From contig JAMYHX010000704.1 of assembly GCA_025529335.1 (NCBI GenBank), positions 1 to 16,012 of the forward strand: a DNA stretch of 16,012 bases. The letters are read 5' to 3'. Source of the DNA: Rhizopus sp. PT2906. Lineage: Eukaryota > Mucoromycota > Mucoromycetes > Mucorales > Rhizopodaceae. This document shows positions 1-8,112 of this stretch, one piece after another; positions within the stretch are counted from its first letter, which is position 1, and each line of letters begins with the position of its first letter. The position numbers and the translations under genes are program-made. The notes under the pieces are model-generated. The model searched no databases and was not told the DNA's origin. It saw only the letters and a program-made list of their open reading frames with translations.

Positions 1-15
1 TTTTGATAGAATAAA

Positions 16-834
16 ATGTCAAGGCAAGCAATTACTCAACTATCTCGCTCAGATAACTATAACTCCAGCCTACACTTCTCAGTTGCCAGTTCAACTTCCT
101 TATCCACGTCTGCCTCGGTGAATTCTAATCTTAATAGAAAAAATTCAAAGCGAAACAACAAGAAGCAATACCCGTGTGACAAGTGTTCTAAAATATTTAA
201 CCGTCCAAGTGCATTAACCACCCATTCTTACACACATACTGGCGAGAAACCTTTCCAGTGTCAAAGGTAAAAAAAAAAAAGCGTGTAGTATGATATAATA
301 ATTGACATGTTTCAATTTAGCAAAGGATGTGGTCGTCGATTCTCGGTGCTATCTAATCTTCGACGACATTTGAAGGTTCATCGAAAGTTGACGGATTCAT
401 ACCAACTGTCTTCGGTAGCCAGACTACGTTTTGTAAGGCAATTGATTGAACGAAGTGAAACAATGTTGGCACCAAAACAAGACAAAGTTGAACCAAAGTA
501 CCCCCTTCTTTCTCAATTACAACTTCCACAGCCTCGGTCTCCTTCCACACCTACATCATGGCATAATCTTCATACTCCTGCATTCGGATACCACCATTGT
601 ATGGCTCTACCTTCTCTGGGACTACATGAACATAATCATTATTTGCAACCAGACAGTTATTTTATGTATACCGAAAATCAATTGAATCCTTTATGGTTAG
701 TAACAGATACAACAAAAAGAAGGGCTCCTTCATATACCTCATATTGTCGTCATGAGTATTATTCTGATCTTTCAACATCTAGCAGCCATCAGCAGACTGA
801 AAACACATCTATCCCATTTACATATTCATCTTGA
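16..834 (+). CDS. Two-finger C2H2 zinc-finger protein, spliced (254 aa)
   Basis: Exon 1 is 16-266 and exon 2 is 321-834. The 54-nt intron 267-320 starts GTAAAA and ends TTTAG, and splicing joins AG+C in frame. Finger 1 (about residues 53-73) is C-x2-C-x12-H-x3-H, followed by the classical linker TGEKPF. Finger 2 is C-x4-C-x12-H-x3-H and is complete only after splicing, which strongly supports the intron. The N-terminus is Ser/Asn rich with a basic stretch before finger 1, a possible nuclear localisation signal. The C-terminal ~140 residues are low complexity (Ser, Thr, Pro, Tyr, His). By family it is a nuclear DNA-binding transcription regulator; the target is unknown. The ATG at 16 is the first in frame, with TAG at 7-9 just upstream. 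That TAG could also be a splice acceptor of an intron beginning outside the window, so the true N-terminus is uncertain. Confidence 0.85.
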
Positions 835-2004
835 TCACTCGCCCAGTAAATATATGTGTGTATGCTATTGCTAATCTTTACCTCTTTCCTCCCTCTTTCT
901 CTTTTATTTCATCATTAATAATAATACAATAACATTTATTTACGCTATTATTTATGCGTTATGTTTTTTCTTTCTTTATTTTATATTGGCTTCTTTTATC
1001 AACATTAAATGTACATGTAACTGCTTTAAAAAAATAATAATGTCATGTGTCTGATTTGTTTTGTTTGACAAAAAGACACATTCTTTATTCTAAACGCTCT
1101 TTTTTCTTTCAAAGAAGGATTACTTTCCAAATAAGGAGATTAGTGTATCCTTTTTGACAATTGTCTGTTCTCAGCTGTTGTACAACAAAAGTTGCGTCCC
1201 CTTCTTTGATAAAAAAAGAAGAAGATAAAGAAATAAATAGTATAAAACAACCAAAGCTCACACATTTAAACAAATAAAATAGTAAATAATAATACTACAT
1301 GTTCATTATTTAATGTGTGTAGCATGTTGGCAGATATTTTGATATAATTGGGTTCTTTTAAATTGAAGCAATTCAGAATATTTAAAACCCTGTACGATTC
1401 ATGCATTAACTGTGGGTTATGCAACTCCTTTATATACATCAATGATAATCTAACGAATCTATGGATTATGTGTCACTTTATGATCCCCCCCCTTTTTTTT
1501 TAGTACGGTCGATTCTCGAAGTAACATAATGTTTTATTTAAAACCACCTTGGCCATCATGATGCTAATTTTATGCACCTTGCTACTGTACACCAAAGCAT
1601 TGTTTTATACATATTAAACCTTTTTCGTTTTCATTATTAATACATTTTGTCACTAAATAAGCTCTCCATGATCAACTATAAACAATATAATCTATTACTT
1701 GAACATAATCGTATTGCTGATATAAGCACCTTATATAATTATTACAAAATATATAATGTTTTTTCTTTTATCATCACTTGTCTCAAAGATCATAAATTAA
1801 GGAGAAAAGCAGATAAACTCATTAGAGTCAAGAGTCTTTTTTTTCTTTTCTTCAAGGCTTTATTATGTTTGGATAAACATTTATACTTTATCTTTTATGC
1901 TTGTTTTCGGGTATAATTACAAACCTTTTCATCCATTGTGTAGTCGTCCTTTGTATGACTGGATCATACTCCTTTCAATTGATGGATTATTCTGTTTCGA
2001 CAAT
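835..2004. other. AT-rich intergenic region, no gene recognised
   Basis: This is the 3' flank of the zinc-finger gene. It holds pyrimidine-rich runs (about 880-910 and 1485-1501, the latter C8 followed by T9) and many A/T homopolymers. An open frame at 1647-1916 begins with TTG and encodes AT-driven low-complexity Lys/Leu/Tyr/Phe sequence with no motif, so it is not called. No tRNA-like cloverleaf or rRNA was seen. Confidence 0.5.
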
Positions 2005-2562
2005 TTCAATGGCTATAGTTCAAAATACTTTGGAGTTTGACCTTATCATCATTGTCGCAAATGATCCAAATGATGTATGGTTGTAGCGCATGATTGTTGG
2101 TGATAGAGCTTATCCATAAGGATGAAGTGAAATTTAGATCTCACTTGTCCAAGTTGATAAATGAGATTTCCCCGGTTGAATAAGCTACGGCCATACAATG
2201 CTGAAAGCAACAGATCCTGTCCGATTTCCTGTCTGAAAGATGTTTATAAGAATATTACACATCTCTCGGTTCCAATGGCTAGTTTTGGACCTTTTGTTGC
2301 TGTTTGAGTTGTAAAGGCAGCAATAACTGCGTGCACTGATGTGTCATTTTTAAGAATCAAAAGACAAAAAGCCCCTTTGCACAAAACAGCTTTACATTTT
2401 CATTGTGAGTCCCAACCACTATTTCAACAGTAATCAGGGTGTTATTGTCCTAACTGTAGCTTTGCTGTTTGGCAATGTTTTAGCAAAACTCTCAGTGGCA
2501 CCACAATGTAGACCTTTAAGCTTGACAATATGTCGCTTTTTGTTATCTTGATTTGCAACTTT
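2005..2562 (-). pseudogene. Possible decayed coding relic, unknown protein
   Basis: Read on the minus strand, consecutive stretches look like real protein, linked by frame changes. One frame runs 2562 to 2437 and a second runs 2428 to about 2363. A third runs 2354 to 2049, about 100 codons with one internal TAA at 2246-2244. A short further stretch starts near 2057. The peptides have mixed, globular-looking composition (for example VEIVVGTHNENVKLF and LAIGTERC), unlike the surrounding AT-driven translations. I do not recognise the family. No start codon, intron structure or conserved catalytic motif was found. It may be a dead gene or a transposon fragment; a chance run of open codons cannot be excluded. 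Confidence 0.3.
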
Positions 2563-2726
2563 TATTGTTGTGCTTTGACATGGTACTAACAGTGGTTAAT
2601 GGTAAACTCTTTTCGAATTCGAAGCAAGTAATGTGTATGTGATGTTGAAAAAAATGCTTTTCTCTGATCCTAAAGAAGTACTACATGGTGGTGAAGGAAT
2701 TAGAAAAAAAGAAGAAAGCAAAAAGA

Positions 2727-3161
2727 TTGGGTTTTGCTATTTGCACTACAGCTTCTCAATTAGTGACGTAAGCAACTTCATTTGCACTAGACAAACCACA
2801 CCCACACGACGCTACGTACAATACTGAAGTACAAGAGAAGCATGTGCCGACGAGTCAATAATAACCTCTTTATTATGTTGAGACTAGAGAGAGTTTGCTA
2901 TTACAAATAACATCATTTTATAAGAAAAAAGGATTATTGCATGAACTTACCACGGCCAATGAGAATTGGGTATGTCGCGTCTATAAGAATAACATATTTT
3001 GTGATCTATCCTTTCTTTTCTTCAAATAATACTTTACAAGTTAGACTGTTTATAAGGTAAACGCGATATATATGCTACTTGCTGTGCAAATGGAATTGCT
3101 TACGTCACTAATTGGGAGTTTGTAGTGCAAATCTGTAGTGCAAATAGCAAAATCCCCCCAA
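2727..3161. mobile_element. MITE-like non-autonomous element with ~60 bp terminal inverted repeats
   Basis: The left arm, about 2727-2788, is the imperfect reverse complement of the right arm, about 3084-3161. Shared blocks include TTTTGCTATTTGCACTACA, CAATTAGTGACGTAAGCAA and CATTTGCAC. The right arm carries an extra 13-bp copy of the ATTTGCACTACA block at 3127-3141, which accounts for the length difference. The ~295-bp interior has no open frame of note. Terminal inverted repeats flanking a short non-coding interior are the signature of a MITE. A clear target-site duplication is not visible: both ends run into A- or C-rich sequence, so the exact boundaries and superfamily are open. Confidence 0.7.
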
Positions 3162-3188
3162 GGAAGCGCCCGTAGCATTAGCCTAAAA

Positions 3189-3308
3189 AATCTGGTGTGC
3201 TTTAATCACTACAACCAGCAAAATCTAGTACGCGAGTCCGGACAGAATAAAGTCTGGTGCACGTGTCCGGGCAGTATAGAATCTGGTGCGCGTATAATTA
3301 CCCTAATT
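3189..3308. repeat. Degenerate 29-bp tandem repeat, four units
   Basis: The units are 3189-3221 (diverged and longer), 3222-3250, 3251-3279 and 3280-3308. The consensus opens with AATCTGGTGCGCG and, in the two middle units, continues with a TCCGG core and a CAG. Units two and three are both exactly 29 bp. The stretch is more GC-rich than its surroundings and begins 27 bp after the MITE-like element. Repeats of this kind can be protein-binding iterons at a transposon end or part of a subtelomeric repeat; the sequence does not decide. Confidence 0.6.
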
Positions 3309-3413
3309 TTAATTGCTTGCGTAGTCACCGATTTTATTGATAAAATAAAAAGTTTTCAAAATTTTGCAAAAAAATTCTTTTCTTATTACTTTTATAATCT
3401 TCTTCACAAGACG

Positions 3414-3808
3414 ATGACTTGGCCGTGAGGCGACAAATATGGCTTCTATTCGCTGGACTTTGGAAGAATAGAGGGCGTTAGTCATGATATCTTTTTTGGA
3501 GCTTGGCGACAATCCAACTGTCGTGACACCACTGGCCTGAAGCTAGACTGTTTAATTTAACAACCAGGGGGATGGCCTGCGAAAGAAAAAGATATAGTGA
3601 AGAAGTAAAAGGGAAAGAAGGGTAGGAAAGTTATGACTTGGCCGTGGGGTGACAAATTATGGCTTCTATTCGCTGGACTTTGGAAGAATAGAGGGCGTTA
3701 GTCATGATATCTTTTTTGGAGCTTGGCGACAATCCAACTGTCGTGACACCACTGGCCTGAAGCAAGATTGTTTAATTTTACAACCAGAGGGATGGCCTGC
3801 AAAAGATA
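3414..3808. repeat. Direct duplication of a ~170-bp unit (3414-3585 and 3633-3805)
   Basis: The two copies both start ATGACTTGGCCGTG and end GATGGCCTGC followed by an A-rich run. They are offset by about 219-220 bp and nearly identical over the unit, with one inserted T in copy 2 (around 3658) and a few substitutions. A purine-rich 47-bp spacer separates them. Read forward from the inner ATG, each copy encodes a short peptide resembling part of a transposase or DNA-binding domain (RWTLEE), and both are broken by TAG at the same codon. They are therefore either non-coding or duplicated after inactivation. No product is claimed. Confidence 0.7.
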
Positions 3809-4220
3809 TCCTTTCTCTTTCCGCTAAATCCTTTCTTTCCCTTTTCTTTTAAAAAATAAGTATTATTATATATTCCATGATACTGTATTAATTGATTTAC
3901 CTGTTGCTACAGAATCTTTTGGTCTGACTCTTTTGCCAGAGTTTTCTCGATTGATAGTTTAAGGAAAATAGCAACTTAATGTAGTTCTTATCCTTAAACT
4001 CTTTGTGTCAAATTCTTATAAAATAAGCTGTTTACATGTTAAAAATTAGACTATTTTCAGAATTCAATTATTTATAATTCTTGCTTTTATTTATCATTTA
4101 ATCCATTTAACAATGGCCATAGCTAATAGTGTTCAGGCGAGCTGAAGGGGCCGTATTTTGACATTCCTGTCGAATGTTTACTTTGTGTAAGCTTCACTGG
4201 TGCCGGATTGACAAAATCTG
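3809..4220. other. AT-rich intergenic region, nothing recognised
   Basis: This stretch separates the duplicated unit from the 3' end of the minus-strand pseudogene. It begins with a CTTT-rich run (about 3810-3850) and is otherwise AT-rich without repeats, RNA-like structure or coding-like reading on either strand. It probably includes the 3' flank of the downstream minus-strand gene. Confidence 0.4.
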
Positions 4221-5674
4221 TCAAGAAGACAGGCGTTTCTCTAGTGAAGCGGTATCTTTTCTTGTTTTCCTCATGGTCTTTTTTTGTACTATATTCAGAT
4301 GTTCTACCATGTCTTCCAATCTTCCTTTCAAATTCCAGAGAAACTGTATCATTGGAACAATAGAATCTTTGTTGTTAAAGTTGTCATCAACTTCGATCTT
4401 TTCTTCCCTCCACATCTCGTATACGTCCCCTTCCAAGTACCGTAAAGACCATAAGTATAGCGATTTGTTCGCAGCCTGTACAAAATACACCCTCAACTTG
4501 TAAAAGCATTCAATTCTTGCGAAGTTGTATGTGCTGGCAATTTCTTTCAACATGGCTAACAAGCCGTACATTCCTTTGTGGTTGTCGAAGTCAATTTTTG
4601 TTGCATTGTTGTTTCCGTACGCACCTGATGTTTCTAATAGCAAGATTTCAAGTTGATTATATTCAAATAACTTAAAGAGTGCATCTACGAGGTAATCTTT
4701 TTCACCTTCTTCATTGCGCATAATACAGTTTCCCCAGGAAAGAATCCACATGGCGTTTTTCCGCAGATGGATTCAGTAACAAACTCCAATAAAGGGTGTA
4801 CCATATAATAGTCATATATTGCTTCTGACATTTTCATGGTAACCCTTGTTGTATATACTTTTTTCATAGTTTCAAAAATTGTCCGAATAAAAATAAACTC
4901 GCCAGAGCTGTCATTTCTATTGTTCATGCTGCTTGTGAATTCTTGAATGGAAACAGTATCAATTACGCTGTTTATATAGGCATTGTAATTACCAGAAAAG
5001 GGGTATCCCTTCGATAGCTCTTGATTATGCCACTCCAAATGCTGGGCATATATGTTCTTTGGTATATCTGGGCGATCAGAAACTCCGTTTCCACAGCGAA
5101 AAATGTTATGTACAAGTGGACTGAAAGGGCGGAAATCTTTTTTTTTTTTCTTCTTGATTCATGAACTCGATGAATTTATCCCCAAAGTCACCATTTTTTG
5201 CTTGATGATTCCCTTGGTATTCATATTTTTCAGAACCACTTGATTCTACAGGTTTCCTTTTTTTTTTTTTTTTATTTTTATTTTTTTTTTATTTCCATAG
5301 TTATATTGATTTACTGTGTTCTTATCTCCTGAAACAATGATTGGTTGATGTTGGATAACTTTTTTTGTATCATTGAGATATAATTGTTTGAGGTCAAGAT
5401 CAGTGAGTTTTGCTTCTTTCTTCAAAAGCCTCAAATAATCTTTCAACTCATCTGGAGTTTCATGTAGTTGCTTTAAATATTGTAAATCTTCTTTGTACTT
5501 AGATAAAATAAATTTGTTTCTTGTCAATTTGGATTTGTCAAATTTTAAATGAGTTTCTTCAAGATAACTTGTAAAGCTCCAATCTTTAGCTTTATTTACT
5601 TCAAAATAATTAAGAGAGCTTTCAGAATCTGTGGTTAAGTTAAACTTGAAATTAGTATATTTTTCTGGGCCAGA
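4221..5674 (-). pseudogene. Broken member of an uncharacterised fungal protein family
   Basis: Three coding blocks on the minus strand follow in order: about 5674-5246, 5135-4685 and about 4712-4221. The last block holds the most conserved-looking part (LFKLFEYNQLEILLLETSG, then DNHKGMYGLLAML) and a basic C-terminus. From memory this resembles a large Mucorales family of unknown function with a GE motif (here PGETVLCAM) upstream of an acidic/aromatic core; I could not check this by search. The first two blocks share a frame. Either a 129-nt GT-AG intron (5249-5121, weak donor) or two compensating indels in the A12 and longer A tracts (5138-5149, 5258-5290) links them. A further frame change lies near 4690-4720. 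No ATG exists upstream: the frame is open to TAA at 5677-5675, where retroelement homology begins. It is probably 5'-truncated and dead. Confidence 0.55.
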
Positions 5675-6543
5675 TTACAGCACTGCTGCCAGCAGTAGGC
5701 GAAGCGTTGATTCACATGCGATTTATCCAGCGAGATTTGGCAAGGAACTTGACGAGAAAACAAGCTCGATGGGAACAATTATGCCCTCTATCCAATCATG
5801 CTCAAGAAGAGTTTCGTTGGTGACTAACACAGAGTTCATTCAAGAATGGATTTCCGATTACGACACGGCTTCCTGCTTCGCCTGCGGTGACGATCCATGT
5901 GGATGTCAGCGACATAGTCAAAAGACAGGGTTTTGGGATAATATCGAGAAACAACTGTCAATAAACGTGAGAGAACTTATGGCGATTCAGTTTGCGTTAA
6001 GCTCATGCACAAATATTCCGAGATCAAACGATTCACATATATTTCAACAACCGTACAGCTCTCAAGTATGCCGCGAAGGCGGATGAAACCGCTTCCCTCA
6101 CACTGCAGCTGATTGCTCTAGTGATACAAGACGTATGCAATCAGCACAACCTGACAGTCATTTACCAGCACATCCCAGGAGTGATGAATACAGTGGCCGA
6201 CGCCCTGAGCCGAATGTCTCAAATATTCCACAATTACAGCTTACCACATTGGGTTGTCAAACGAATTGCACAGGAATGAAATGTCAGTCTCAAGATAGGT
6301 ACGTTTGCTGACGATGCCAACAAGAAGTTGAAAAGGTACTGGTCATGGAAGATCGATCCTAGAGCAGAAAGAACAGGTGCTTTCCAGCAAACATAGCCCA
6401 GGAAGGATCGCTTCCTACACCCAACTTGGAAGCTGATACCGCAAGTGTTGAAGCGCAACAAGACAGAACTCCTAGTCTTCAACTTGAAGAAGAATTTCTC
6501 AGTAATCGCCTGGAGATTGTCAAGCACTGGCAAGAAAAGGTAG
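5656..6543 (+). pseudogene. DIRS polyprotein 3' part: RT end, RNase H and C-terminal domain (dead)
   Basis: The main frame (codons at 5821, 6277, 6394) reads through the end of the RT (FLGQITALLPAVGEA, then QRDLARNL). It continues into an RNase H start (TIHVDVSD, Asp at 5902-5904) and, after two compensating frameshifts, the RNase H end (TALKYAAKA, then HIPGVMNTVADALSR). The INVREL motif with the catalytic Glu (5973-5975) lies in the alternative frame between the shifts. The expected second Asp is Asn (6046-6048). The C-terminal domain (KKLKRYWSW, then HPTWKLIPQVL) matches the corresponding region of copy 2. Premature stops are TGA 5821-5823, TGA 6277-6279 and TAG 6394-6396; the frame ends at TAG 6541-6543. 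Frameshifts, stops and the lost catalytic residue make it non-functional. Confidence 0.75.
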
Positions 6544-7646
6544 AACTGAGTCAGTCTACGGTTCAATACTTGACCCGATCTACTAGAAAGTCAACATCGG
6601 ACAATTACAACAAACATTGGAAGAACTGAGTGACGTGATGTTTATCCCGAACCCCAAAGAAGGACTTCCTCCACTACGGCCCACCCCTAGTGGTAGAATA
6701 TCTGGTGTCGCTAAGCTCTCTTTCATTACAACACTTGAATGTAGTCCGCTCAGTGATCGCCTCAGTGTATCGAGTCGTACATGCTCAAGAGCCGAACTTG
6801 GGCAACTACGCCTTAATTCAGCAATTTTTCAAGGCTAGAAAGAGAACAAGAAGCGAGTTACTAAACAGAAATCAGGAGATCTTTGATATCGATCCCATAT
6901 TGGTTCTAGTGGAAAACTGGGGTGCTACCAAGGACATGCCCTTAGACAAACTACAGAAGAAGACGCTAGTGCTTTTAACAATGGCAACCATGTGACGGCC
7001 GAGGTCTGATTTGGGGAATCTTCAACATCGAGATGCCACCTTCGTAGAATTCGAGGGCGATATAATCGGTACCACATTGGGTGCACACCAACCAAAAGCA
7101 AGTAAGACTGGAATAACGATGGACGAGAATCTCTGCCCTGCACGAATTTTGCATGCGTTAATCCAACGGGCGTCCCACATACGACATGATTTAGAAGACG
7201 ATCACACTCTCTTTTTGGCTCACATCGCATACAACAAGTACGGAACACGATCAATTAGATCCAAGGTTGTTAGCGTATGGCTGGAAGAAATTATGAAGAC
7301 GTCAGGAATCGACACAACACGATTCAAGGCACATTCTCTCCGTTCCGCGTTCAGCACCAAAGCGACTATGGTTGGTGTTCCTATTAAAAATATCAAATTG
7401 CATGCTAACTGGAGTTTATACAACTCAGCCTTCGAAGACTACTATTATAGACCAGGAGATCAACACATCAGGGGCGCTACGATTGTGGACACGGTATTCG
7501 GAAACGTTACCAAGAAGATAACCACATCAGAAGTCGGATTGGAGGCAACAGCAATTGTGGTAGGCACGACCCACAATAGCAACGTTACCGAAAAGAAGGC
7601 AGAAGATGTGGTAGCTACCCAGCCCTGGTATCGAAAGTTTTTCTAG
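6393..7646 (+). pseudogene. DIRS tyrosine recombinase, copy 1, three in-frame TGA codons
   Basis: One frame is continuous from 6393 to the TAG at 7644-7646 (417 codons before the terminator), broken only by TGA at 6627-6629, 6636-6638 and 6993-6995. All YR catalytic residues are present: box I Arg in RPRSDL (7002-7004), HSLR in box II (His 7332-7334, Arg 7341-7343), His of KLHANW (7401-7403) and the Tyr nucleophile in EDYYYRP (7440-7448). By family the enzyme integrates circular double-stranded cDNA in the nucleus. The position equivalent to the copy 2 start codon is ATA (6393-6395) instead of ATG. The first two TGA codons align with Trp (TGG) in copy 2, in the N-terminal SAM-like DNA-binding region. 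The reading overlaps the polyprotein by 151 nt. As it stands it is inactive. Confidence 0.8.
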
Positions 7647-7719
7647 CTCCCGCCCAAGCTACCATGGTTTCCTCATCCAAGACGCACGTATAGAAAGATG
7701 TAAAGAATGTAGATTATAA

Positions 7720-7813
7720 GAAGTTTTTTATCGTTTTTCTGAGAATAAAGCGCGGCTAGAAAGCCTATAGCCACATATTCTGTCTCTGCCGTCTTTTCGG
7801 CAACATTGTTATT
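7720..7813 (+). repeat. DIRS terminal repeat of copy 1
   Basis: The core TCTGAGAATAAAGCGCGGC, then AAAGCCTATAGCCAC, matches the repeat after copy 2 (core near 9327-9363) and its inverted counterpart near 15325-15357. The end of the repeat (GGCAACATTGTTATT) is set by the similar ends at 9400 and 15514. AATAAA at 7744-7749 can serve as the poly(A) signal of the element transcript. Confidence 0.65.
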
Positions 7814-7822
7814 TTGACCCAT

Positions 7823-8112
7823 TGTTAAGAGCAAACGAAGCTCAAGCGGTGGATGCATTCAACCAGATATGGCCAAAGAGGGGTTTGTATTTGAATCCAT
7901 CCTGGAAACTGATTTCCAAAGTACTAAGGAAGATTCAAGAGGACAAAGTCAGGCAGGCTATTTTAATAGCCGCATTGTGGCCAACTCAATACTGGTGGAG
8001 CCTGATACAACGAATGAAGCACTTGAAGGCACCGATATCGATAAAGCTCAACCGTCAATGGTCACTAGTCGCATGGATATTATCTTCAGGAAGAGGATTA
8101 CCGAAGGTCTAA
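7823..8112 (+). pseudogene. DIRS polyprotein C-terminal domain, copy 2 fragment
   Basis: The frame ending at TAA 8110-8112 encodes the domain that follows RNase H in DIRS polyproteins. Its elements are AQAVDAFNQIWPKRG, NPSWKLISKVL, and AALWPTQYWW. The aligned stretch in copy 1 is AFQQT[stop]PRKDR with HPTWKLIPQVL. Homology starts near 7823-7826, straight after the terminal repeat of copy 1, so the upstream RT and RNase H are lost. This fragment itself has no internal stop. It overlaps the YR ORF by 244 nt, and the Trp codon TGG at 7870-7872 shares its first two bases with the YR start ATG (7869-7871). Confidence 0.7.

Larger units (their letters stand above)
5656..7813 (+). mobile_element. 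DIRS-like tyrosine-recombinase retroelement, copy 1 (5'-truncated)
   Basis: From left to right it holds the end of the reverse transcriptase/RNase H polyprotein (5656-6543), an overlapping tyrosine recombinase (6393-7646) and a terminal repeat (about 7720-7813) with AATAAA. This order, and the use of a YR instead of a DDE integrase, defines DIRS-order elements. Most of the reverse transcriptase and everything 5' of it are missing; homology begins abruptly near 5656 next to the minus-strand pseudogene. The 3' end abuts copy 2 in the middle of its polyprotein. That is what insertion of copy 1 into copy 2, followed by a deletion, would leave. Confidence 0.75.

Noticed and set aside
2609..2620. 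TTCGAATTCGAA as a heat-shock element
   Set aside because: The half-sites lack the required 2-bp spacing (TTCnnGAA), and there is no gene start nearby.
4174..4503. Open frame on the plus strand (109 codons)
   Set aside because: It is antisense to the best-conserved block of the minus-strand pseudogene and has no motif of its own.
4678..4733. A 56-nt GT-AG intron to explain the frame change in the pseudogene
   Set aside because: It fits in frame, but it would remove DYLVDALFK-type sequence that reads as part of the conserved core, and the acceptor AAG is poor. A frameshift is preferred.
6234..7254. Minus-strand open frames across the first retroelement
   Set aside because: The plus-strand readings carry RNase H and YR motifs with all YR catalytic residues; the minus-strand ones have none.
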